A stretch of 64,000 nucleotides of DNA from Candidatus Rokuibacteriota bacterium (GTDB lineage Bacteria; Methylomirabilota; Methylomirabilia; Rokubacteriales; CSP1-6), in assembly GCA_016188005.1 (NCBI GenBank), contig JACPIQ010000116.1, positions 1-64,000 of the forward strand, written 5' to 3'. The notes below the pieces were generated by a model. That model did no database searches, had not been told where the DNA came from, and saw only the letters and a list, made by a program, of their open reading frames with translations. Position 1 is the first letter of the stretch, and the number at the start of each line of letters is the position of its first letter. Shown here piece by piece: positions 51,976 through 58,989 of the stretch. Position numbers and translations under genes: made by a program.

Positions 51976-52485
51976 ATGGGAACAGGGAACTCCGCCTGGC
52001 TCTGGTTTTCGGCCGTCGCGACGGTGTCTGTGGCACCGGTTCTCATCTCGATTCCCTTCTTCGCCAAGAATTTCCAGGTCAAGCCGGAGGCCTTCACGAC
52101 CTGGTACTTCGCCAGCGTCTCCGTCGGCGTCGCGGTGTGGCTCTGGCTGGCCGGCCGTGCGGCGGACCTCCGCCCCGGGGGAGCCGTCGCGGCCCTGGGC
52201 ATCGTGCTGGTCGGGCTGAGCTTCGGCGCGGCCGCGAACGGGTTCCTTTTCCACGCGGTGTCCGTGGCGCCCAATCCCGGGCTCCCGTCTGTCATGTACA
52301 GCGGCGCCAGCGTCATCGTCTTCTTCGCATCCGCGGCCCTCGCAGATCGTCTCCCCAGGCTCTTCGACCAGGTGAGCACGGACATCGACCGGTTTCTGGG
52401 CATCCTGCTCATGATTGCCGGCGTCTTCCTCATCGCCGGAGGATGGCCGCTCGTGAAGGGGGCCCTCACAAGGAGTTCGTTCTGA
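51976..52485 (+). CDS. Small integral membrane protein
   Basis: 169 aa with about four or five hydrophobic helices (WLWFSAVATVSVAPVLISIP, FLGILLMIAGVFLIAGGWPL). Fits half of a transporter such as the EamA/SMR-like superfamily, but no motif is firm. Position between nitrilase and CoA-transferase genes suggests transport of a nitrile-derived acid. ATG 51976 has AGGAG upstream. Confidence 0.55.
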   Translation: MGTGNSAWLWFSAVATVSVAPVLISIPFFAKNFQVKPEAFTTWYFASVSVGVAVWLWLAGRAADLRPGGAVAALGIVLVGLSFGAAANGFLFHAVSVAPNPGLPSVMYSGASVIVFFASAALADRLPRLFDQVSTDIDRFLGILLMIAGVFLIAGGWPLVKGALTRSSF

Positions 52486-52531
52486 TGCCTCGGCCCCGTG
52501 TGCGGCACACGGGTTCTTGAGGCGCCGGACC

Positions 52532-52558
52532 CGCTCGCGCGCGAGCGCCTGATATACT
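52532..52558 (+). promoter_or_regulatory. Palindromic operator and -10 for the CoA-transferase gene
   Basis: A perfect 16-bp palindrome CGCTCGCGCGCGAGCG (52532-52547) lies just upstream of TATACT (52553-52558). GTG at 52565 is 7 nt after the -10, so the transcript would be leaderless. No clear -35 hexamer, suggesting the palindrome binds a regulator. Confidence 0.4.
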
Positions 52559-52564
52559 CGGCCG

Positions 52565-53773
52565 GTGCGTGCCGCCGATCTCCCCCTGGTCGATGTCACG
52601 ATCCTGGACCTCACCCGCGTCCTCGCCGGGCCCTACTGCACCCGCTTGCTGAGCGACCTGGGCGCCCGCGTCATCAAGATCGAGCGCCCAGGCGAGGGCG
52701 ACGAGATGCGGCGCGCCTACCTGCAGCTCGAAGGCAACCGCACGGACCAGAGCACCTATTTCACCCGTGTGAACGCGGGCAAGGAGAGCGTCGCCGTCGA
52801 CATGTCACGTCCCGACGGCCAGGCCATCATCCGCGACCTGGCGCGCGTGGCCGAGGTGGTGGTGGAGAACTTCATGCCCGGCGTGGTGGCCAGGCTGGGC
52901 TGCGACTACGAGACGCTCCGGGCGGTGAAGCCCGACATCATCTACTGCTCCATCTCGGGCTTCGGCCAGACGGGGCCGTGGCGCGCGCGACCCGCGCTCG
53001 CCCACACCATCAACGCCATCTCCGGCCTCATGCACCTGGAACAGGGCGAGGAGCCGGCGCCGCGGGCCTCCAACCTGCAGGCTGCCGACGTCCTGGCCGC
53101 CACCCATGCCGCCAGCGCGATTCTGGCGGCGATCATCCGGAGAAGTCGCACCGGCAGGGGCGCACACCTCGATGTCTCCATGCTCGAGGCGCTCATCGCC
53201 GCCGACAGCGTGACCTATGCCGCCGTGCTCAACGGCGGCGAGGAGCACGGCAACCCGCGCCCCGGCATGGTCGTCGCCCCCATCGGCGACGGCTGCGTGG
53301 CCCTGCAGTTCGTGGGCGCCCCGCAGCTCTGGCCCCGCCTGCTGGCCGTCATGGGGCGGCCCGACCTGGATCAGGACCCGCGCTTCGATAGCGACGAGAA
53401 GCGGCGTGTCAACTGGGGCGACCTGCGGCAGATCGTCGAGTCGTGGCTCGCGACGTTCCGCACGATGGCGGACGCCCTCAAGGCGCTCTCGGATGCGCGC
53501 ATCCCGTGCGCACCGGTACTCCGCCCGGCCGAGGTGATCGCCGAACCCCACCTGTCCGAGCGGCAGTTCTTCCCGACGGTGACGCATCCGGCTCGTGGCG
53601 CCGTGCGCGTGACGGCCAGCCCCTTCCACCTCGACGGCGTGCCGGTGCATCCCCGGGGGCCCGCGGCCTACCGCGTTGGCGAGCATACGCGGGCGGTGCT
53701 CGGCGACCTGCTCGGCTACCCGGCGGAGCGCATCGACCAGTTGCGGCGCTCAGGGGTCGTCGACATCCCGTAG
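52565..53773 (+). CDS. Class III CoA-transferase (CaiB/BaiF family)
   Basis: 402 aa. VTILDLTRVLAGPYCTRLLS, GARVIKIERPGEGDEMR, SGFGQTGPWRARPA and Asp175 (LQAADVLAATHAAS, probable catalytic Asp) define the family. Only moderately similar to the other class III enzyme at 48875-50053, so probably different substrates. GTG start without a ribosome site; candidate promoter immediately upstream gives a leaderless mRNA. Confidence 0.85.
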   Translation: MRAADLPLVDVTILDLTRVLAGPYCTRLLSDLGARVIKIERPGEGDEMRRAYLQLEGNRTDQSTYFTRVNAGKESVAVDMSRPDGQAIIRDLARVAEVVVENFMPGVVARLGCDYETLRAVKPDIIYCSISGFGQTGPWRARPALAHTINAISGLMHLEQGEEPAPRASNLQAADVLAATHAASAILAAIIRRSRTGRGAHLDVSMLEALIAADSVTYAAVLNGGEEHGNPRPGMVVAPIGDGCVALQFVGAPQLWPRLLAVMGRPDLDQDPRFDSDEKRRVNWGDLRQIVESWLATFRTMADALKALSDARIPCAPVLRPAEVIAEPHLSERQFFPTVTHPARGAVRVTASPFHLDGVPVHPRGPAAYRVGEHTRAVLGDLLGYPAERIDQLRRSGVVDIP

Positions 53774-53976
53774 CCGCGCGTCCTGCCAGGACCCGACTCG
53801 CAATCCCGGCCCGACCCACCCCGCCCGGTCGATGGCCGGCATGCCTTGGCGGGCCGCTGCAGGGCCGCGTCGATCCGTGCCAGCACCGCCGGCTCGTCCC
53901 CGGGGATCCGCCGGTGAAGGAGAACACCTGCGTGGCGCCCGCTCGACCTTGCTCGGAGCCGTGCGTCCGCCACTGG

Positions 53977-54025
53977 TGGTGCCGGGAGGGGGAATCGAAC
54001 CCCCACGGGCGTTGCCGCCCAAAGG
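53977..54025 (-). repeat. 49-bp repeat, copy inside tRNA-Leu
   Basis: The second copy of the direct repeat (53977-54025), identical over 49 bp to 50145-50193. It lies wholly in the intact tRNA-Leu gene and marks the tRNA-proximal boundary of the 3.8-kb segment. Coordinates are written from the tRNA side; the block is 53977-54025. Confidence 0.7.
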
Positions 54026-54065
54026 TTTTTGAGACCTTCGCGTCTGCCAGTTCCGCCACCCCGGC
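53977..54065 (-). tRNA. tRNA-Leu (anticodon CAA)
   Basis: Minus strand starts GCCGGGG at 54065 and ends CCCGGC-A-CCA at 53977. The anticodon loop CTCAAAA gives CAA (codon UUG). Long variable arm (GGGCGGCAACGCCC), as expected for leucine tRNAs. CCA is encoded. Its 3' part is repeated at 50145-50193. Confidence 0.95.
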
Positions 54066-54189
54066 CCGAGCCGCGCCGCCAGTGTAAACGTCAGGCATCG
54101 ACGGGCACAAGCACTGCTCCCGGCATCCTCCACACGCCCGCCGCGCTGACCGGTCGGAAGCGCCTCGGCATGGGCGTGGCGAGATCCCC

Positions 54190-54217
54190 TTGACGCGCCC
54201 CCGTCGCCGGGTTTACC
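54190..54217 (+). promoter_or_regulatory. Candidate sigma-70 promoter of the cyclase gene
   Basis: TTGACG (54190-54195) and TTTACC (54212-54217), 16 nt apart. RNA would start near 54224, leaving a leader of ~335 nt before ATG 54558. Confidence 0.4.
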
Positions 54218-54422
54218 GTTTGGCTCATGTTCGTGATTCTTCTTGCCTATGGGCCTTGTATCCGGGGAGATCGGGGGCCCCGTCTATCCCATGCTCCAAC
54301 CGCGTTCCGCCTCCCAGGCCGAGGCGTCTTCTAGCGGGGTGAGCGCACCCCTCGCGCCCTGCTCCATCGCGCAGAGGGGCCTCGAGCACCCCGGGGAAAT
54401 GCCCTCAGAACGGCCTGCACGG

Positions 54423-54443
54423 AGAGATCGCGATGCGATCTCT
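54423..54443 (+). promoter_or_regulatory. Hairpin/palindrome in the cyclase leader
   Basis: AGAGATCGC-GAT-GCGATCTCT: 9-bp perfect stem with a 3-nt centre. Could be an operator or an RNA hairpin in the long untranslated leader. Confidence 0.4.
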
Positions 54444-54557
54444 GCTGACCGCCCCGAGGGGTCCGAGTATGCGAAGCGGGTCCCGGAGAGCGACTGGGCC
54501 CTGAAGGTTGCGTTCATACCGACAGTAGGACGAGGCATTCCGCCGGAGGAACATACG

Positions 54558-57500
54558 ATGGTGTGTCGCCAGTGCCAGCAGGAGAATCCGCCGAAGGCGA
54601 AATTCTGCAACGGCTGCGGGGCCGGGCTCGACTCGGCCTGCCCCGGCTGCGGCCAAGCGAACCCGCCGGCGAGCCGGTTCTGCAACGAGTGCGGCCACCC
54701 GCTGGCCGCCGGCGCAGCGCCCCGTGCGGCGGCCCCCGCGCAGCCCGCCGCGGCGGCGCCCCGGTTCGCCTCGCCAGAGGCCTACACCCCGAAGCACCTG
54801 GCCGAGAAGATCCTCACCTCCCGGACCGGCCTGGAAGGCGAGCGCAAGCACGTGACGGTGCTCTTCGCCGATCTGAAGGGGTCGATGGAGCTGCTCGCCG
54901 ATCGCGATCCCGAGGACGCCCGCCGGCTCCTCGATCCGGTGCTCGAGCACATGATGGAGGCGGTCCACCGCTACGAGGGCACCGTCAACCAGGTCATGGG
55001 CGACGGCATCATGGCGCTGTTCGGCGCCCCCGTGGCCCACGAGGATCATGCGGTGCGGGCCTGCTACGCGGCGGTCAGGATGCAGGAGTCCGTGAAGCGC
55101 TATGCCGAGGAGGTCCACCGCACGATCGGCGTGCCGGTCCACATCCGCGTCGGGCTGAACTCGGGGGAGGTGGTCGTGCGCTCCATCGGCAGCGATCTGC
55201 ACATGGACTACACGGCCGTCGGCCAGACCACCCACCTGGCGGCTCGCATGGAGCAGATGGCCATGCCCGGCTCGATCCTCATGGCGCCGGACACGCTCCG
55301 CCTGGCCGAGGACTACGTGGCCGTGAAGTCCCTCGGGGAGCGGCAGGTGAAAGGGGTCGACCACCCCATCGAGATCTACGAGGTCACGGGCGCCGGGACT
55401 GTCCGGTCCCGCATGCAGGCCGCGGCCGCGCGCGGCCTGACCCGCTTCGTCGGGCGCGACATCGAGCTCGAGCAGCTCCGCCAGGCCCTCCAGCGCGCCG
55501 GCTCCGGCCACGGGCAAGTCGTGGGCATCGTCGGCGAGGCCGGCGTGGGGAAGTCCCGGCTGTACTGGGAGTTCGTCCACTCCCACCGGACCGAGGGCTG
55601 GACGATCGTCGAGAGCGCGTCCGTCTCCTACGGCAAGGCGACGGCCTACCTGCCCACCATCGATCTCCTCCGCTCGTACTTCCAGCTCGAGCCTCGTGAC
55701 GAGCCGCGCAAGATCCGCGAGAAGGTCACCGGCAAGCTGTTCTCGCTGGATCGCTCCCTCGAGCCCGCCCTGCCCGCCCTGCTCTGGCTCCTCGAGGTGC
55801 CGGTGGACGAACCCGAGTGGCAGCACCTCGCCCCGGCCCAGCGCCGCCAGCGGGCGCTGGACGGCGTCAAGGCGCTGCTCCTGCGCGAGAGCCAGGTACA
55901 GCCCGTCATCGTGATGTTCGAGGACCTGCACTGGATCGACGCCGAGACCCAGGCCCTGCTCGACGCCCTCGTCGAGAGCGTGCCGACGGCGCGCCTGCTG
56001 CTGCTCGTCAACTACCGGCCCGAGTACGAGCACCGGTGGAGCGGGAAGAGCTATTACCGGCAGCTCCGTCTCGACCCGCTGCCCCCGGAGAGCGCCGAGG
56101 GGCTGCTCACCGGCCTGCTCGGCGAGGACCCCAGCCTCCGGGCGCTCAAGCCTCTCCTGTTCGAGCGCACCGAGGGCAACCCCTTCTTCCTCGAGGAGAG
56201 CGTCAGGTCCCTCGTCGAGACGAAGTTCCTCGCGGGCGAGCGCGGAGCCTATCGCCTCACGAAGGCGCTGGAGGGCCTCCAGATCCCGGCCACCGCGCGG
56301 GCGATCCTGGCCTCGCGCATCGACCGCCTCTCCCCGGACGAGAAGCGCCTGCTCCAGGCGGCCTCGGTGATCGGCAAGGACCTGCCCTTCGCGCTGCTCC
56401 AGGCCATCTCGGAGGAGAGCGAGGACGGCCTCCGCCACAAGCTCGCGCGGCTGCAGACGGCCGAGTTCCTCTACGAGGCCCGCCTCTTCCCCGATCTCGA
56501 GTACACCTTCCGCCACGCCTTGACGCTCGAGGTGACCTACGGCACGCTGCTCCACGACCGCCGGCGGGCGCTCCACGCCGGGATCGTGGAGGCCATCGAG
56601 CGCCTCTCTCCCGACCGGCTCGCCGAGGAGGTCGAGCGGCTCGCCCACCACGCCCTGCAGGGTGAGCTCTGGCCCAAGGCCCTGCGCTACCTCCGCCAGG
56701 CAGGCAGGAAGGCCAACGCGCGCTGCGCCTTCCGCGAGGCGGCGGCCCACTTCGAGCGGGCCCTGCTGAGCCTCCGGCACCTTCCCGAGGACGCGGACGG
56801 GACAGCCAGGGCCATCGACCTGCGCTTCGACCTCCGCAACGCGCTCATCCCGCTGGGCGACCTCGATCCCCTCCTCGACCATCTGCGCGAGGCGGAGCGG
56901 CTCGCCCAGACCATCGGCGATCAGCGCCGCCTCGGCCGCGCCTCGTCGCTCCTGAGCAACTTCTTCCAGCTCACGGGGGATCATGCCCTCGCCATGGAAT
57001 CGGGACGGCGCGCCGAGGCCATCGCCGCTGAGCTCGGCGACCGCAGCCTGGAGGCGGCCGCCAATCTCTACCTGGGTCAGACCTGCTGCGCCATGGGCAA
57101 CTACCGGCAGGCCGTCGAGATCCTCACCAGGAACGAGGTCGCGCTGGCCGGCGAGGCAGGCGGAGAGCGGCTCAGCGAGGCCGCCTTCCGCTTCATCACC
57201 AGCCGCACCTGGTCCGTGTGGTCCCTGGCCGAGCTGGGGCAATTCGCCGACGGGCTCGCCCGCGGCCGGGAGGCGGTCCGGCTGGCCGAGGAGGCCGATC
57301 ACGCCGGAGCCCTCGTCAGCGCGTACCAGGGCCTCGGGTTCCTCCACGTCAGCCGCGGCGAGGCCGACCAGGCGGCGGCCGTGCTCGGCCGCGGCGTCGA
57401 TCTCTGCCAGGCCGCCGGCATCCCCGCCATGTTCCCGCTCATGGCCAGCAGCCTGGGCGCCGCCCATCTCCTGGCGGGGCGGGTCGACGAGGGGCTGGCG

Positions 57501-57953
57501 CTCCTTGAGGAGGCGGTCGCCCAGGGTGCGGCCCGCCGGATGATGGGCTGCCAATCGCTCCGGGTCGCCCAGCTCGGCGAGGGACTCCTCCTTGCCGGCC
57601 GACTGGACGACGCCAGCGCGGCCTCGGACCAAGCCCTGGAGCTGGCCCGCGCTCACGAGGAGCGGGGGCACGAGGCGTGGGCGCTGCGGCTCGCCGCCGA
57701 GCTGCACTCCCATCCTGACCGCCTCAAGGTCGAGCAGGCCAGGGACCTCTGGCGCGAGGCCCGCGCACTCGCCGATGAACTCGGGATGCGCCCGCTTGTG
57801 GCCCGCTGCTATCTCGGGCTCGGAACGCTCTGCCTTCAGACCGGCGAGTGGCGGACGGGCCGCGAGCACCTCACGACGGCCGGGAGGCTGTTCCGAGAGA
57901 TGGAGATGCGGCTGTGGTCGGAGCGCACGGCGGCGCTGAACGAGCTTGACTAG
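54558..57953 (+). CDS. Adenylate/guanylate cyclase-like protein with zinc ribbons, AAA/NTPase and TPR domains
   Basis: 1131 aa. Two N-terminal zinc ribbons (C3, C6, C17, C20; C28, C31, C42, C45). Class III cyclase homology domain with metal Asp104 (LFADLKGS) and Asp148 (VMGDGIMALFGAP), but the usual Asn of the VNxAARL element is His (TTHLAARM), so catalytic activity is uncertain. Then a STAND-type NTPase with P-loop GEAGVGKSR (about 325-333) and MFEDLHWID, and TPR helices over the C-terminal 450 residues. Likely a cytoplasmic signal integrator. ATG 54558 is chosen for the ribosome site AGGA and the zinc ribbon at the very start. Confidence 0.85.
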   Translation: MVCRQCQQENPPKAKFCNGCGAGLDSACPGCGQANPPASRFCNECGHPLAAGAAPRAAAPAQPAAAAPRFASPEAYTPKHLAEKILTSRTGLEGERKHVTVLFADLKGSMELLADRDPEDARRLLDPVLEHMMEAVHRYEGTVNQVMGDGIMALFGAPVAHEDHAVRACYAAVRMQESVKRYAEEVHRTIGVPVHIRVGLNSGEVVVRSIGSDLHMDYTAVGQTTHLAARMEQMAMPGSILMAPDTLRLAEDYVAVKSLGERQVKGVDHPIEIYEVTGAGTVRSRMQAAAARGLTRFVGRDIELEQLRQALQRAGSGHGQVVGIVGEAGVGKSRLYWEFVHSHRTEGWTIVESASVSYGKATAYLPTIDLLRSYFQLEPRDEPRKIREKVTGKLFSLDRSLEPALPALLWLLEVPVDEPEWQHLAPAQRRQRALDGVKALLLRESQVQPVIVMFEDLHWIDAETQALLDALVESVPTARLLLLVNYRPEYEHRWSGKSYYRQLRLDPLPPESAEGLLTGLLGEDPSLRALKPLLFERTEGNPFFLEESVRSLVETKFLAGERGAYRLTKALEGLQIPATARAILASRIDRLSPDEKRLLQAASVIGKDLPFALLQAISEESEDGLRHKLARLQTAEFLYEARLFPDLEYTFRHALTLEVTYGTLLHDRRRALHAGIVEAIERLSPDRLAEEVERLAHHALQGELWPKALRYLRQAGRKANARCAFREAAAHFERALLSLRHLPEDADGTARAIDLRFDLRNALIPLGDLDPLLDHLREAERLAQTIGDQRRLGRASSLLSNFFQLTGDHALAMESGRRAEAIAAELGDRSLEAAANLYLGQTCCAMGNYRQAVEILTRNEVALAGEAGGERLSEAAFRFITSRTWSVWSLAELGQFADGLARGREAVRLAEEADHAGALVSAYQGLGFLHVSRGEADQAAAVLGRGVDLCQAAGIPAMFPLMASSLGAAHLLAGRVDEGLALLEEAVAQGAARRMMGCQSLRVAQLGEGLLLAGRLDDASAASDQALELARAHEERGHEAWALRLAAELHSHPDRLKVEQARDLWREARALADELGMRPLVARCYLGLGTLCLQTGEWRTGREHLTTAGRLFREMEMRLWSERTAALNELD

Positions 57954-57980
57954 CGACCGTCGCGCAAGTACCGGCCGTCC

Positions 57981-58010
57981 TTGACAGGGTCGCTCCGCCA
58001 CGGGTATGCT
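57981..58010 (+). promoter_or_regulatory. Sigma-70 promoter of tRNA-Ala
   Basis: Consensus TTGACA (57981-57986) and TATGCT (58005-58010), 18 nt apart, 12 nt before the tRNA 5' end. The clearest promoter in the window. Confidence 0.75.
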
Positions 58011-58022
58011 GTGCCGCGCGGT

Positions 58023-58098
58023 GGGGCTGTAGCTCAGCTGGGAGAGCACAAGGCTGGCAGTCTTGGGGTCAGGGGTTCGAGCCCCCTCAGCTCCACCA
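58023..58098 (+). tRNA. tRNA-Ala (anticodon GGC)
   Basis: GGGGCTG acceptor (58023-58029) pairs with CAGCTCC; D loop AGCTGGGA; anticodon loop CTGGCAG gives GGC (codon GCC); T loop TTCGAGC; CCA encoded at the end. 76 nt. Confidence 0.95.
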
Positions 58099-58106
58099 AA
58101 TCTTGA

Positions 58107-58138
58107 CGCGGGGTTACGGAGCGATCCGTGACCCCGCG
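58107..58138 (+). terminator. Hairpin after tRNA-Ala
   Basis: CGCGGGGTTACGGA pairs with TCCGTGACCCCGCG around GCGA, a 14-position stem with one mismatch, 8 nt after the tRNA. Followed by GGTTGTGT rather than a T-run. Confidence 0.55.
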
Positions 58139-58212
58139 GTTGTGTTCGGCACCCGCTGCTGCCGCGCGAATGGCGTTCACGTCGCTGTCGACGAGCTGGG
58201 CCGGCCCTCTAC

Positions 58213-58244
58213 TGTACAGACACATGCTATTATTCGTCTGTACA
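58213..58244 (+). promoter_or_regulatory. Inverted-repeat operator over the toxin-antitoxin promoter
   Basis: TGTACAGAC (58213-58221) and GTCTGTACA (58236-58244) are perfect inverted repeats flanking TATTAT (58228-58233), a probable -10. The antitoxin or the complex likely represses here. Confidence 0.6.
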
Positions 58245-58270
58245 CTGAACGTTCGGCAGGAGGAGGCGGA

Positions 58271-58501
58271 ATGGCCACGAAGGCAGGCGCGCAGACCCGG
58301 GTGGGCAGACAGCGCAAGAACTACCGCATCGACACGGCGAAGCTGGAGCGCACGAAACGGATCCTCGGGACCCGCACGGAGACCGAGACGATTCATCGGG
58401 CATTGGACCTGGTGGCTGACGAGGCTGCGCTCGCGACGGCCTTGGCGCGCTTTCTCGAGAAAGGGCGCGGGCACATCGAGGACGTCGATGCCCGCCGGTA
58501 G
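58271..58501 (+). CDS. Antitoxin of a PIN-type toxin-antitoxin pair
   Basis: 76 aa. Basic N-terminus (RVGRQRKNYRID) followed by LERTKRILGTRTETETIHRA and LDLVADEAALATALARFLEK, the pattern of small ribbon-helix-helix (VapB-like) antitoxins. Strong GGAGG upstream of ATG 58271. The stop overlaps the toxin gene by 14 nt. An inverted-repeat operator lies upstream. GTG/ATG extensions to 58103 are in the tRNA terminator region and not likely. Confidence 0.7.
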   Translation: MATKAGAQTRVGRQRKNYRIDTAKLERTKRILGTRTETETIHRALDLVADEAALATALARFLEKGRGHIEDVDARR

Positions 58502-58946
58502 ATGGCTGGTATTCGACACGAACGTCTACGTGGTCGCGCTGCGGGAGGGGGCAGGCGGTCACGCCTCCGAGCTGCTCGGACGGCTCGTGCCGCGTACGTA
58601 TCTCGCTGCCGTCGTGTCTGCGGAGCTGCACGCCGGCGCCCTGGACGATGTCGGGCGCGAGGCCGTTCGAGGGCTGGCCGAGCCATTCTTACGGCTGGGC
58701 CGCGTGGTGACGCCTGACGCTCGGGCCTGGGATCGGGTGGGCGATGTCCTCGCCGAGGCGTGGCGCCGCCAGCCCCAGCTTCGGGACCGGCTCTCCGCCC
58801 TCTGGAATGATGCGCTCATCGCCCTGTCCGCGCGCCAGATCGGCGCGACGGTGGTGACGCAGAACGTGCGCGACTTCGCCCTGCTGCGCCGGTACGCGCG
58901 CTTCGAATTCGAGCCCTTTCAAACCTTCGGCCAGCACCCCGCTTGA
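58488..58946 (+). CDS. PIN-domain (VapC-type) RNase toxin
   Basis: 152 aa. PIN acidic residues in order: Asp10 (VFDTNVYV), Glu46 (VSAELHAGAL), Asp108 (WNDALIALSA) and Asp129 (TQNVRDFALL). Should cleave RNA, such as tRNA, until held by the antitoxin. ATG 58488 overlaps the antitoxin. The pair lies next to tRNA-Ala, a common place for mobile modules. Confidence 0.8.
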   Translation: MPAGRWLVFDTNVYVVALREGAGGHASELLGRLVPRTYLAAVVSAELHAGALDDVGREAVRGLAEPFLRLGRVVTPDARAWDRVGDVLAEAWRRQPQLRDRLSALWNDALIALSARQIGATVVTQNVRDFALLRRYARFEFEPFQTFGQHPA

Positions 58947-58989
58947 CGGCGAGGGGGGGCGGGTGAAGCGCGGCGCGCCCCGGAACGGT

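Larger units (their letters stand above)
54066..54557. other. Long leader/intergenic region of the cyclase gene
   Basis: Holds a candidate sigma-70 promoter (54190-54217), a GGGGAAATGCCC element (54393-54404) and a strong hairpin (54423-54443). The frame is open through much of it, but composition and the lack of a ribosome site argue against an N-terminal extension. Confidence 0.4.

Noticed and set aside
54243-54557. N-terminal extension of the cyclase protein by 105 residues
   Set aside because: Low-complexity sequence, no ribosome site at 54243, and a good site before ATG 54558 where the zinc ribbon begins.
54405-58049. 1214-codon open frame on the minus strand
   Set aside because: Antisense of the cyclase/NTPase/TPR gene, which has clear motifs; the minus frame has no domain and runs into the tRNA gene.
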